Under the pieces are notes generated by a model. The model ran no database searches. It was not told the origin of the DNA and was given only the letters and a program-made list of their open reading frames with translations. This document shows, piece after piece, positions 1 to 8,737 of a stretch of DNA of 64,000 bases. Source of the DNA: JAFDZV01 sp966128725. GTDB lineage: Bacteria; Bacteroidota; Ignavibacteria; OLB7. The position numbers and the translations under genes are program-made. The stretch spans positions 1 through 64,000 of the forward strand of contig CBHYLN010000001.1 of NCBI GenBank assembly GCA_966128725.1, written 5' to 3'. Every line of letters begins with the position of its first letter. Within the stretch, counting starts at the first letter, position 1.

Positions 1-430
1 GCACCTTCATCATGCCCACGGGCGTGGGATCGCCGGCAAAACACCCGCAGTCGATGGTCATGCCCCGCGCCAATGCCGAGACAATCGCAATAAGGAACAC
101 CACCAACATCCCCGATGTCACCAACGCGGCGCCACGGATTGCGGCGCCGGCCAGCAGCAGTACGCCAACAACAAGCTCGGCCCACACGAACAGCAGGGCG
201 GCAATGTTGGCCATCGCCTCGGGCAGGATTTCGTAGGCGGCAATCGACTTGCCGAAGGTGCGCAACGCGCCGATCTTCTCGGCACCGGCAATCAGGAAAA
301 CGATCGCCAGAAGTATGCGTGCCGCGAATGAGAGGGTCCGGATCGCCGGATGCATGGCCAGGGTTGCCGCGCGGTCGGCGGTCGAACCGGGGGCCTGCAT
401 ATCTGGAAGAGCTGATGTATCGGTCTGCAT
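1..430 (-). CDS. MauE/DoxX-family redox-associated membrane protein (partial)
   Basis: The gene starts at 428-430 and runs off the left edge; 143 residues are visible. After a polar N-terminus of about 30 residues there are hydrophobic segments (for example ILLAIVFLIAGAEKI, then LLFVWAELVVGVLLLAGA and a third). These are followed by a DCGCFAG motif, the double-cysteine loop typical of MauE/DoxX redox-associated membrane proteins. Family members are four-helix proteins of about 130-170 residues linked to disulfide or sulfur redox chemistry at the inner membrane. It lies 75 bp downstream of the rhodanese gene on the same strand, so the two are probably one transcript with a shared thiol or sulfur role. 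The Shine-Dalgarno match is weak. The C-terminus is not visible. Confidence 0.75.
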   Translation of the reverse strand, partial: MQTDTSALPDMQAPGSTADRAATLAMHPAIRTLSFAARILLAIVFLIAGAEKIGALRTFGKSIAAYEILPEAMANIAALLFVWAELVVGVLLLAGAAIRGAALVTSGMLVVFLIAIVSALARGMTIDCGCFAGDPTPVGMMKV

Positions 431-505
431 GGTATCTCTGGATGAAGAAGAGCAACGGCACCGTCAACGCAATGGGTCGGGCGCGCATGGCACCCAACCG
501 GGGCA

Positions 506-1273
506 CTACTTCGGTGTGCCAACCACCGGATAATTCCGCGCGGTCCATTCCTTGATGCCGCCATGATAGACGGTCACCTTGGTAAAACCAATTTCGCGAA
601 GATGGTCGGCCAACTCGTGGCTCAGTTCACACTCATCGCCGCCGCCGCAATACGTAACGATCATTGCGTCCTTCGGGATCTTCAGCAGCTCGGGTATCAT
701 CGTCTGCCACTGCTCGGCATACACGTTCATCGCCCCACGGATATGCCCCTCGGCAAAGTGGTCCTCCGGCCGGGCATCGATGAACACCGCCTTGGCATCA
801 AACAGCCGCTTGGCGATGTCGGAGTTGATCTCCTTCTGCGATGCGGCCTTGGTGATAAGCGCCGCGGTTTCCGCCTTGCGGGCACTGTCGGCAGCGGCAG
901 CGCGCAGCCGCTTCGCCTCGTTAACGGAGTCGATTGTCGCCTGATTGGGCGAATGCATCAACGCGGCACCCGTATCGGCCGTGTCCTTCACCGATGCGGT
1001 TAGCGGGGTGGCGCCGGTATCGGCGGGCTTCACCGCCATCGTGCCCGCTCCGGTATCGGCGCCCATACCGGCATTGGTATCGGCCAACGCCGGCGCCGCG
1101 GCAACGGCCGTGTCCGGTTTGCGCGGTTCGCGTATCCAGGGGATGCGTGTCGCGGCCAGCAGGTTGTAGGTGACGGCGATCACAAAGGCCACGGCCACGA
1201 TGGCCCTGGCTTCACGGAACGCACGCCCCCAGGGGGATCGGCCGGAAACGTTTGAACTTGTTGTATCGGTCAT
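506..1273 (-). CDS. Membrane-anchored rhodanese-domain protein
   Basis: This is a 255-residue protein. One transmembrane segment lies at about residues 24-41 (AIVAVAFVIAVTYNLLAA). A low-complexity Ala/Asp/Thr linker follows with repeated ADTGA-like units (about 50-110), then a charged helical stretch and a C-terminal rhodanese domain (about 145-255). The putative sulfur-carrying cysteine is Cys209 in VTYCGGGDECE, in the normal active-site loop position, and IDARPEDHFAEGHIRGA is the usual first half of the fold. The domain should face the periplasm. The same frame stays open upstream to 1492, but the ATG at 1271-1273 begins just before the membrane helix and is the more sensible start. It is followed by the MauE/DoxX-like gene, which suggests sulfur-transfer or thiol-redox work at the membrane; the substrate is unknown. 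Confidence 0.8.
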   Translation of the reverse strand: MTDTTSSNVSGRSPWGRAFREARAIVAVAFVIAVTYNLLAATRIPWIREPRKPDTAVAAAPALADTNAGMGADTGAGTMAVKPADTGATPLTASVKDTADTGAALMHSPNQATIDSVNEAKRLRAAAADSARKAETAALITKAASQKEINSDIAKRLFDAKAVFIDARPEDHFAEGHIRGAMNVYAEQWQTMIPELLKIPKDAMIVTYCGGGDECELSHELADHLREIGFTKVTVYHGGIKEWTARNYPVVGTPK

Positions 1274-1500
1274 GATCGTGAACCACTCGTGGTATGCGGG
1301 GGAGTGCCAATCTACATCGCATTCCAATGAAAAGAAACGTCCCTTTTGCTGCGACATTCCGAGCAGGATCGGGTCTTCTTCCGGTAACGCCCTCCCCGGG
1401 AGCGATTGGCAACACACAATCCACGATTGTTTCTTTCGTGAGAAAGCGTATTTTGCCAGCCCATTAACCTCAGGTGCTTTTACATCCTGCAACTAGAGCG

Positions 1501-2109
1501 ATGGCATCCCAAGCATCAGAGATACTTCTCCCGCTCTCCGATGAGGAACTGATTCGACGGTTCCAACTCGGCGAGGAAGGCGCGTTCACGGTGCTGGTTC
1601 GGCGTTTCAAGGATCCATTGACGAACTACGTCTATCGATTCCTTGGAGAGCGGGACCGGGCCAACGATGTCGTGCAGGAGACGTTTTTGCGTCTCTACCA
1701 CTATCGCCATGCGTATTCGCGAGATGCGAAATTCGCGACATGGCTGTTCAAGATCGCCTCGAACCTCACCAAAACCGAGCTGCGCAGGGAGTACATCCTT
1801 CGCCGCTACATGGTACAGGGGATGTCCGTTGGCGACGATGAGGAGTGGAACGAGTGGAACGTGCTTGACCCTGACTCACCCCCGGACACGCAGGTCGATC
1901 GTTCGATGAAGCAACGGTTGGTGCAGCAGGCGTTAATGCAAATCTCACCCGCATACCGCGAAGTCGTTATCCTTCGCGACATCCAGCAGATGAGCTACGA
2001 GGAAATTTCGGAGATCACCGGCCTCGGGCTCGGAACCGTCAAGTCCCGCATCAATCGGGGACGGGTACAGCTACAGAAGCTTCTGCGCAACATCTACCAG
2101 GAACGATAG
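1501..2109 (+). CDS. ECF-family RNA polymerase sigma factor
   Basis: This is a 202-residue sigma-70 family protein of extracytoplasmic-function size. Region 2 spans about residues 20-95 (DPLTNYVYRFLGERDRANDV then QETFLRLYHYR), and region 4 lies at about 145-195 with the helix-turn-helix YEEISEITGLGLGTVKSRI. A GTG lies in frame 27 bp upstream, but the ATG at 1501 gives a conventional N-terminus. The next gene begins 12 bp after the stop and encodes a membrane protein that looks like its anti-sigma factor, so the two are probably coupled. The gene diverges from the rhodanese gene across about 230 bp. Confidence 0.92.
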   Translation: MASQASEILLPLSDEELIRRFQLGEEGAFTVLVRRFKDPLTNYVYRFLGERDRANDVVQETFLRLYHYRHAYSRDAKFATWLFKIASNLTKTELRREYILRRYMVQGMSVGDDEEWNEWNVLDPDSPPDTQVDRSMKQRLVQQALMQISPAYREVVILRDIQQMSYEEISEITGLGLGTVKSRINRGRVQLQKLLRNIYQER

Positions 2110-2121
2110 ATACCCATCTTC

Positions 2122-3027
2122 ATGAGCATCTTTCGTAGGAACCGTCTCAGCGACGCACAGCTTGGGGAACTTCTCTCAACGCTTCCGCAGGTAAAAGCAC
2201 CGGAAAACTTCGGGGAGCAGCTCGATCGTATGATCGCGCTGCACAGCGAGCATGTGCCGCACATGCTCGGCTCGATGCCGATGGTGCCGGCACCGGATGA
2301 CTTCGACGCCCGCTTGATGGAGGCCATCCACGATGGTCACCGTCCGGGTGCCCTTGTTCCGGCAACACTTGTTTCGGCTGGCGCGTCGATAAATTGGATC
2401 AACCATCTCATGGGATGGATTGGCGGCTCGTTGGCGGTGGTGGTGATTGCGTTCGCGATCAACCAGGCTGGCACGTCCGACCAACCAACCACGCATGCTC
2501 CGCTGATGGCACCGGTCATGAGCAAGAGCATCGTCACCGAGCGCGCCTCGGGAACGGTTGGAACGGCCAACGCGGCCACGAATTCCACCGAGGTTGGTGT
2601 TGCCGCTTCGCCGATCATGGCCGAAGCCCCCGCAACCACCGGCGCCCCCCAGCCCACGCATGTCGAGCATGACATCGTGATTGGTGACGCACCGCAGCAG
2701 CAGCAGGTGGCACCGCAGCAGGTTGTCGTGGCGCCGATTGTGGCACAGCCCGAAGCCCGTTCGGCAAGTGGATCGGTGACGATCGGCCTGCCGGAAACAA
2801 CAACGGCACCTTCGCAGGCGCAGCCACAGAATGTGGCGCCGGCCCAGGGTCTGAACCACACCGAGAACGGCACACATCAGGTTGACGCCCACGGCTCGCA
2901 AGCCGCCGGCAGCAACGTGTCGGCCGGCGGAGACAGCAGCTCGACTGCCTCGGAAAAGGATTCGGTCCCTTCGATGGAACCGATCGACACGGGCGGCCCG
3001 GCCCGCGACGACGAACAGCCCAAGTAA
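2122..3027 (+). CDS. Putative transmembrane anti-sigma factor
   Basis: This is a 301-residue protein directly after the sigma gene. The N-terminal cytoplasmic part (1-90) holds two related segments, APENFGEQLDRMI (about 27-39) and APDDFDARLMEAI (about 57-69). Each resembles the 'P..F...L...I' helix often seen in anti-sigma factors. A single transmembrane helix lies at about 98-116 (MGWIGGSLAVVVIAFAINQ). The remaining 185 residues are a periplasmic Ala/Thr/Gln/Pro/Ser-rich tail with no recognisable domain and runs such as QQQQ. Gene position and topology point to a sigma-binding, envelope-sensing regulator; there is no clear zinc motif (HxxxCxxC). The anti-sigma role is inferred from context. 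Confidence 0.7.
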   Translation: MSIFRRNRLSDAQLGELLSTLPQVKAPENFGEQLDRMIALHSEHVPHMLGSMPMVPAPDDFDARLMEAIHDGHRPGALVPATLVSAGASINWINHLMGWIGGSLAVVVIAFAINQAGTSDQPTTHAPLMAPVMSKSIVTERASGTVGTANAATNSTEVGVAASPIMAEAPATTGAPQPTHVEHDIVIGDAPQQQQVAPQQVVVAPIVAQPEARSASGSVTIGLPETTTAPSQAQPQNVAPAQGLNHTENGTHQVDAHGSQAAGSNVSAGGDSSSTASEKDSVPSMEPIDTGGPARDDEQPK

Positions 3028-3065
3028 TGCTTGGCTCGCTGGCCGATTCAATGCGCATGTAAAAA

Positions 3066-3100
3066 CGAAGCGCGTTCAGGAAATCCTGAACGCGCTTTGT
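3066..3100. terminator. Bidirectional intrinsic terminator
   Basis: There is a near-perfect inverted repeat, AAGCGCGTTCAGGA and its complement, with a two-base spacer. It is flanked by an A-run on the left and TTT on the right. It lies between the convergent anti-sigma gene (+) and the small outer-membrane protein gene (-) and can serve both. Confidence 0.8.
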
Positions 3101-3179
3101 GTATCGTGACTTTCATGCTTCGGGACAATCGCCGGTATGCCCCGGCACGCCCGAGGGCGCAGGTCAACCGCGGCTTCGC

Positions 3180-3686
3180 CTACGGATAGTAGCGAATGCC
3201 GATCGCACCATCCCAGCCAAGTCCCGTGCTGGGCACCAGGCCGATGATCGGCGCGATTTCGGCGAAGAGTTCCACCGGCGCCTTGAACGGCATGAAGTTC
3301 AGGCCAACCGGGACACGCAGACCCACCGCCACCGCATTTTCGTTATCGTAGTAGTACCACTCGTTTCCCTTCCCCTTCACGAACACGCCGCGACCGCGAC
3401 CAAGACCCAGCACCGCGCCCAACCCGAAATACATCCCCGCCTTGCGCGAATTGAAAACGTCGGCCGCCCACAGGTAGTCCGCGTGGATGCGAACGTTGCC
3501 GAACCAGGATGGGCCGATGCCGGCATCCCATGCGTTCTTGCCGCCGGCATCACCCTTCAGCGAAAGCCCGGTCGGCTCGCCGAGAATGATCCCGAAGCCA
3601 AAGCTCCCGACCTTCGGCTGCGCTACTGCGGCGGACGCCGCCAGGAGGAACGCGGCAACAACAGGAGATAAAGTTCTAATATTCAT
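3180..3686 (-). CDS. Small exported beta-barrel-like outer-membrane protein
   Basis: This is a 168-residue protein with a clear signal peptide (residues 1-22, ending ASAAVAQ). The mature part has alternating hydrophobic/polar strands rich in Gly and aromatics (GSFGFGIILGEPTGLSLKGD, GMYFGLGAVLGLGRGRGVFV) and ends in IGIRYYP. This fits a small outer-membrane barrel of about eight strands, of the generic 'outer membrane beta-barrel' type common in Bacteroidota/Chlorobiota. I do not recognise a specific family. It sits alone between a terminator and pta. The function is unknown. Confidence 0.7.
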   Translation of the reverse strand: MNIRTLSPVVAAFLLAASAAVAQPKVGSFGFGIILGEPTGLSLKGDAGGKNAWDAGIGPSWFGNVRIHADYLWAADVFNSRKAGMYFGLGAVLGLGRGRGVFVKGKGNEWYYYDNENAVAVGLRVPVGLNFMPFKAPVELFAEIAPIIGLVPSTGLGWDGAIGIRYYP

Positions 3687-3865
3687 GGTTTGATGAGTCA
3701 GTAAGCTGTGATTGAGACGTGTGCCGCGCGTGGATACCTGTAACGCCCACAGGCAACGCGGATGGATGGCACGGTTGTTAGTAGTAACGGAGCAGCCGGC
3801 ACGAAGGATAGCGGCGCGTGTCGTGCCGCGATACTTTGGGCGTTGCGGTACGTCCGGCGTTCATA

Positions 3866-4867
3866 TCAACGTGTCGCCGCGGTGATCGAGCAGATCGCGG
3901 CGACGTCCACGATGTCATCAACGGAACATCCGCGGGAAAGATCGAACATCGGCCGGGCCAACCCCTGCACGATCGGGCCAATCGCAAGCGCCCCCGCCAT
4001 GCGTTGCGCCAGCTTGTAGGCGATGTTGCCGGCATCCAGATCCGGGAACACCAACACATTGGCCGCGCCCTCCAGCGGCGAGCCGGGCGCCTTTCGGGCG
4101 GCTACATCCGGCACGATGGCGGCATCGAGCTGCAGCTCACCGTCGATCCTCAGGCCATGCGGCGCGCGCGCGCGCGCCAGCTCGAAGGCCTGGCGCACTT
4201 TATCCACATCCGGATGCTGGGCGCTGCCCCTGGTACTGAACGACAGGAACGCCACACGCGGCTCGCGCTGCACCAGCAATTGGTAGTTGCTTGCGGTTAC
4301 CAATGCAATGTCCGCCAGTTGCTCGCTGGTAGGGTTGGGAAGCACGGCGCCATCGGCAAAGGCATAGGTACGATCGGGGAAGACGATCAGGAAGAACGAC
4401 GACACCGTGCCCACGCCCGGCGCCAGGCCGATGGCCTGGATCGCGGCACGCAATACGTCGCCGGTTGTGGAGAGCGAGCCGGCGACACAGCCATCACACG
4501 CGCCCGTACGCACAAGCAGCGCGGCGGCGTACAGCGGCGAGCGCATGATCTCGCGAGCATCGGCAAGGCCAAGCCCCTTGGCCGCACGGATCCCTTGAAA
4601 CGTCACCGCATGGTCTTCAAGGCGTTCGCCTTCGGGGTCGACGATCTCGATGCCGGCGAGCGATTCACCAACCGCCGATGCCAGCTCGGCAATGGCATCC
4701 GGATTGCCAACCAGCACGGGATGGGCGATGCCACGATCGCGCAGGATGGCCGCCGCATGCACGGTACGTGGGTCCAACGCGTCGGGAAGCGCTATGCGCC
4801 GCCCAAGCGCGGCCGCGGTCGCGCGATAGTGCAGAAGAATTTCAGGATACGGAGGCTGTGTTGTCAT
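3866..4867 (-). CDS. pta: Phosphate acetyltransferase
   Basis: This is a 333-residue enzyme interconverting acetyl-CoA plus phosphate and acetyl phosphate plus CoA, in the cytoplasm. The family signature is well conserved in the second half: EPRVAFLSFSTRGSAQHPDV, then DGELQLDAAIVPDVAARKAP, then NVLVFPDLDAGNIAYKLAQR, and finally GPIVQGLARPMFDLSRGCSV near the C-terminus. The length is that of the short, single-domain Pta form, without the N-terminal DRTGG/P-loop regulatory region. The frame is open 51 bp further upstream, but the ATG at 4865-4867 gives the usual start. No acetate kinase gene lies in the window. The gene is read divergently from the GH18 gene. Confidence 0.93.
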   Translation of the reverse strand: MTTQPPYPEILLHYRATAAALGRRIALPDALDPRTVHAAAILRDRGIAHPVLVGNPDAIAELASAVGESLAGIEIVDPEGERLEDHAVTFQGIRAAKGLGLADAREIMRSPLYAAALLVRTGACDGCVAGSLSTTGDVLRAAIQAIGLAPGVGTVSSFFLIVFPDRTYAFADGAVLPNPTSEQLADIALVTASNYQLLVQREPRVAFLSFSTRGSAQHPDVDKVRQAFELARARAPHGLRIDGELQLDAAIVPDVAARKAPGSPLEGAANVLVFPDLDAGNIAYKLAQRMAGALAIGPIVQGLARPMFDLSRGCSVDDIVDVAAICSITAATR

Positions 4868-5001
4868 CTCTGTTCGTTCCGCCCGCGATATGCAATGGAT
4901 GGCCAAGCCGCCCGGCAATGCGCGCCCTGCACGATACTTGCCGGCTGGTGCGTAGATTGGCGCACGTACGGTACATCAATACCTCAGGAGAGTCCGGGCC
5001 A

Positions 5002-6954
5002 ATGCTGATTACCATCGATTGCCCCACACTGCATCGCGCGCATGCGTTTCAACATCAACGGTCGCTGCGATATGCCGCGCGGCTTGTTGCTCCAATCGCG
5101 CTCGCGCTGTTGCTGGCAATCGCCGGGCCACTTCCCGTAGCAGCGCAACATAGCCACGGCGGTTCGATTACACGCCAACAATGGGAACAGAGCGCTCGGT
5201 ACACGGGCCGAAGCGAGCGCCAATGGGACAGCGCCAACGGACGTGTTGCCGGCCCCTCGGGCATGCAGTACAACACGCTTGCGGCAACACAGGGGTCCCC
5301 GGCCGACACGGCCTGCCGATTGCAGAACGCGTCGGTGGTGTTCGGCTGGCATCCGTACTGGGCCGGCACCGCATACACTGGCTACAACTACTCGCTGCTG
5401 TCGGACATCTGCTACTTCTCCTACGATGTGGACCCCGCCACCGGCTCGTACAAGGACATCCATTCCTGGCGCACCACCGAGATGGTGACCCTGGCGAAAC
5501 AGGCCGGCGTACGCGTCCATCTCTGTGTTGTGCTGTTCAGCGATCACGCGCTGTTCCTGAGCAATCAGGCAAGCCGGAAACGCTTGATCGACAGCCTTGT
5601 TGCCCTGGTGCGACTGCGAGGGGCAAACGGCGTCAACATCGACTTCGAGGCCGTGCCCGGATCGCAGCGCGCCGCGCTTGCCTCGTTCATGGTGCAGCTT
5701 GGCCAGCGCTTCCACACGGAACTCCCGGGCTCGCGTGTATCGATTGCCCTGCCGGCCGTGGATTGGAGCAACGCGTTCGATGTGGCCACGATGGCCCAGG
5801 CTGTGGACCTGTTCCTCATCATGGGTTACGATTACCACTGGAGCGGCTCGGAGAACAGCGGCCCGGTTTCACCGAAGAACAATGGCACGCTCTGGAGCGC
5901 GTACGATGTTACCCGTTCGGTGAATTACTATCTGGGCAAGGGCATCCCGCCGTCACAGTTGGCACTGGGCGTACCCTATTATGGCTACGAGTGGCCAACC
6001 GCAACCGACGCACCGGGCGCGGCCACAAACGGAACCGGCACCGCCGTGGTGTACTCCACCGCGCGGGCACAGGCAGTGTTGCACGGCAGTCAATGGGATG
6101 TAAGCTCCTCCACGCCATACTACACATACAAACGCGACTCCGTCTGGCGCCAGTGCTGGTATGATGATTCGATCAGCCTGCGCATGAAGTACGACATGGT
6201 CCGCATGAAAGGCCTGGCCGGCATCGGCATCTGGGCACTGGGCTACGATGGCGCCAACGGCGAGCTGTGGAACGCGATCCGCGACGCGTTCAGCACATGC
6301 GCGGCCGCGCCGTGCAGCGGTTCCTTCAGCGATATGGGCGGCCCCGCCGGCAACTACGACAACAACGACAAGTTCACGTACACGATTGCCCCAACAGGCG
6401 CCGCAACCGTTGCCATCGACTTCAAGAGCTTCAACGTTGCCGACGACCAACTGAGCATCTTCGACGGTCGCGACACAAACGCCAGGCTGATTGGGCGCTA
6501 CAGCGGCACCACAAGCCCCGGGCGCGTTGTGGGCACCAGCGGAGCGCTCACGTTCGCGTTTGCCGCCAATGCCGCCACCGTATCGTGGGGCTGGACATCA
6601 ACCTGGAGCTGCACGCAACTGCCATCGAGCGCGCCGCCACGTACGGGCACCAACCGCCTGGGAAATCGTGGAAGCGAAATGCGTGGCACGCTTACCGCAC
6701 GGTTTCTGCCCAACCCGGCAAAGGATGTGGTGGAGGTACATGCCGAGATAACACGAACCGCGGATCTGGATGTGGTGCTCACCGACATGAGCGGACGCGA
6801 GATGCGTTCGGCGCACGCCGGGCCGTACGCGCCGGGCACCGCCACGCTGCCTATTTCGCTGGCGGGACTCCCGGCCGGCGACTATCTCCTGCGTGCAACG
6901 GCCAGCGCGCCGGTTGGCGCAACCTCAACGGCCGTTGTAGTGGTACAGCACTGA
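5002..6954 (+). CDS. Secreted GH18-family glycoside hydrolase with CUB and sorting domains
   Basis: This is a 650-residue protein. The signal peptide has its hydrophobic core at about 27-48 and ends PVAAQ. A GH18 (chitinase-like) barrel spans about 108-450: the strand-4 motif NGVNIDFEAV places the catalytic acid at Glu216 (D214-x-E216), followed by MGYDYHW (274-280) and ALGVPYYGYEWP (321-332). A CUB-like module follows at about 458-565 (GSFSDMGGPAGNYDNNDKF and LSIFDGRD), then a C-terminal sorting domain beginning near FLPNPAKDVVEV (about 575-650). It probably cleaves a GlcNAc-containing glycan outside the cell after type IX-like export. The start at 5002 has AGGAG 11 bp upstream; the frame is open further 5' but that part is not protein-like. 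An MGMT-like gene follows 21 bp later. Confidence 0.88.
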   Translation: MLITIDCPTLHRAHAFQHQRSLRYAARLVAPIALALLLAIAGPLPVAAQHSHGGSITRQQWEQSARYTGRSERQWDSANGRVAGPSGMQYNTLAATQGSPADTACRLQNASVVFGWHPYWAGTAYTGYNYSLLSDICYFSYDVDPATGSYKDIHSWRTTEMVTLAKQAGVRVHLCVVLFSDHALFLSNQASRKRLIDSLVALVRLRGANGVNIDFEAVPGSQRAALASFMVQLGQRFHTELPGSRVSIALPAVDWSNAFDVATMAQAVDLFLIMGYDYHWSGSENSGPVSPKNNGTLWSAYDVTRSVNYYLGKGIPPSQLALGVPYYGYEWPTATDAPGAATNGTGTAVVYSTARAQAVLHGSQWDVSSSTPYYTYKRDSVWRQCWYDDSISLRMKYDMVRMKGLAGIGIWALGYDGANGELWNAIRDAFSTCAAAPCSGSFSDMGGPAGNYDNNDKFTYTIAPTGAATVAIDFKSFNVADDQLSIFDGRDTNARLIGRYSGTTSPGRVVGTSGALTFAFAANAATVSWGWTSTWSCTQLPSSAPPRTGTNRLGNRGSEMRGTLTARFLPNPAKDVVEVHAEITRTADLDVVLTDMSGREMRSAHAGPYAPGTATLPISLAGLPAGDYLLRATASAPVGATSTAVVVVQH

Positions 6955-6975
6955 TCGGCACAGCGGGTATCCAAC

Positions 6976-7428
6976 ATGACTACCAACAGCAAGCACCAGC
7001 AGAAGGACCGAAGCGCCCGGGAAGCAGGCCCGACAACGGCGGGCCGCGCAGGGGCCGAGGTTGATTTCTACACACGCGTACACAACGTTGTGCGGCGCAT
7101 CCCGCTTGGTCGCGTTACCACCTACGGCGCCATCGCGGCGTTTCTGGGCTTGAAGAGCGCGGCACGAACCGTTGGGTATGCGCTGATGGCCGTACCGGAG
7201 GAGTTGGCGCTGCCATGCCATCGCGTGGTAAATCGCAACGGTGAACTCAGCGGCAAACATCACTTCGCCACACCGAACCTGATGCGCGACCTGCTGGAAT
7301 CCGAAGGGGTGCGATTCGAGGGGGACGCCGTGGCCATTGCCGAACACTTCTGGGATCCCGCCTATCCTCGGCGTAAACCGGCGGCGGCCCAACAACACGG
7401 CGCCGCAAAGCGGAAGGGGAAAGCATAA
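6976..7428 (+). CDS. MGMT-family single-domain protein with acceptor-type cysteine
   Basis: This is a 150-residue protein carrying only the DNA-binding/methyl-acceptor domain of O6-alkylguanine-DNA alkyltransferases (about 30-130). Visible motifs are RIPLGRVTTYGAIAAFLG (helix-turn-helix region), SAARTVGYAL with the arginine finger, and LPCHRVVNRNGELSGKHHF. The PCHRV box has Cys81. Alkyltransferase-like proteins have Trp here, and many Bacteroidota relatives with the NRNG...GKHHF ending have Ala, so a cysteine is notable. It may repair alkylated guanine directly or flag it for excision repair. It lacks the N-terminal Ogt/Ada domain, and the C-terminus is basic. It follows the GH18 gene by 21 bp, but no functional link is evident. 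Confidence 0.85.
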   Translation: MTTNSKHQQKDRSAREAGPTTAGRAGAEVDFYTRVHNVVRRIPLGRVTTYGAIAAFLGLKSAARTVGYALMAVPEELALPCHRVVNRNGELSGKHHFATPNLMRDLLESEGVRFEGDAVAIAEHFWDPAYPRRKPAAAQQHGAAKRKGKA

Positions 7429-7567
7429 CCCCACGGAACTAGGCCGCGCTCGTTGTATCTTCGTGCTTCTCTCTCTCTGCGATGCCGGCGGGCCATGTGC
7501 ATACACATCCGGGGGACACCCGCGGTGGCGCTGGCACGGTCCACGGCCGATCAACTCTTCTTATCGT

Positions 7568-8515
7568 ATGCCCCGTTCCCTTATCACCGGCGGCGCCGGC
7601 TTCCTTGGTTCGCACCTGTGCGATCGTCTGATCGCCGAGGGGCACCATGTGATCTGCATCGACAACCTTGTCACCGGCTCCACCGACAACATCGCGCACC
7701 TGTTCGGCAATCCGAACTTTCAGTTCGTGCATCACGATGTCACCAACTACATCTTCGTGGAAGGGCCGGTGGATTACATCCTCCACTTCGCAAGCCCCGC
7801 CTCGCCCATCGATTACCTGAAGCTGCCGATCCAGACGCTGAAGGTGGGGTCGCTTGGCACGCATAAGGCGCTGGGCCTTGCCAAGGCAAAGGGCGCGCGG
7901 TTCCTGCTGGCTTCCACCTCCGAGGTGTACGGCGATCCGCTGGTGCATCCGCAGCCGGAGGAGTATTGGGGTAACGTGAACCCGATCGGCATGCGCGGCG
8001 TGTACGACGAAGCCAAGCGTTTCGCCGAAGCGCTGACCATGGCCTATCACCGGTATCACGGCGTCGAGACACGCATCGTGCGCATCTTCAACACGTACGG
8101 CCCGCGCATGCGCATCGACGACGGCCGCGCTATCCCAACGTTCCTTTCGCAGGCGTTGGCCGGCGAACCGATCACGGTGTTCGGCGAGGGAAAGCAAACC
8201 CGTTCGGTATGCTACGTCACCGATCTGGTGGACGGCATTTTCAAGCTGTTGATGTCCGACACGCCCGATCCCGTGAACATCGGCAACCCGGACGAGCTTA
8301 CCATGTTGGAACTCGCCGAGGAGATCCGTGCTCTGGCCGGCTCGGCCAGCAGTCTGGAGTTCAAGCCGCTCCCCAAGGATGACCCGCAGGTGCGCCAGCC
8401 GGACATCACGCGCGCACGCCAGATCCTTCACTGGGAGCCGAAGGTTGGGCGCGCCGAAGGCCTGCGCCTCACCTACGACTACTTCGTGCGGCGGATGGGG
8501 CTGGAAACGCGCTAG
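7568..8515 (+). CDS. UDP-glucuronate decarboxylase (UDP-xylose synthase-like SDR)
   Basis: This is a 315-residue extended short-chain dehydrogenase. The NAD-binding motif GGAGFLGSHLC is at residues 8-18. LASTSEVYGDP (114-124) carries the active-site Ser/Thr, and YDEAKR (Tyr146, Lys150) is the catalytic pair. The block from RIFNTYGPRMRIDDGRAIPT to SVCYVTDLVDGIFKL matches the UDP-xylose synthase subgroup more closely than 4-epimerases or dTDP-glucose dehydratases. It should convert UDP-glucuronate to UDP-xylose in the cytoplasm for surface polysaccharide synthesis. The ATG at 7568 is where the Rossmann fold begins; the frame is open further 5' without family similarity, and no clear Shine-Dalgarno is seen. 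Confidence 0.88.
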   Translation: MPRSLITGGAGFLGSHLCDRLIAEGHHVICIDNLVTGSTDNIAHLFGNPNFQFVHHDVTNYIFVEGPVDYILHFASPASPIDYLKLPIQTLKVGSLGTHKALGLAKAKGARFLLASTSEVYGDPLVHPQPEEYWGNVNPIGMRGVYDEAKRFAEALTMAYHRYHGVETRIVRIFNTYGPRMRIDDGRAIPTFLSQALAGEPITVFGEGKQTRSVCYVTDLVDGIFKLLMSDTPDPVNIGNPDELTMLELAEEIRALAGSASSLEFKPLPKDDPQVRQPDITRARQILHWEPKVGRAEGLRLTYDYFVRRMGLETR

Positions 8516-8572
8516 AGAACGGCACGCAACCCGAACATCGCATGGCGCCGTGCGCGGCCATCATGCAAGCAA

Positions 8573-8606
8573 AACGAGGGGGCTTCCAATTGGAGGCACC
8601 CTCGTT
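8573..8606. terminator. Intrinsic terminator between convergent genes
   Basis: AACGAGGG (8573-8580) pairs with CCCTCGTT (8599-8606), and the interior CTTCC/GGAGG extends the hairpin. It lies between the ends of the decarboxylase gene (+) and the PD40 lipoprotein gene (-). Confidence 0.65.
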
Positions 8607-8737
8607 CGATTTCCGGGTTCGCGGTTGTACCGCCAACACGCCACTGTTGCTGCCGGGTACGGACCGGCAAGGAACGCAGGCCTGCATGCGACACATTCCA
8701 GGGATCCCCCCGCCCGCTCGGCGCCACGTTTGCCGGG

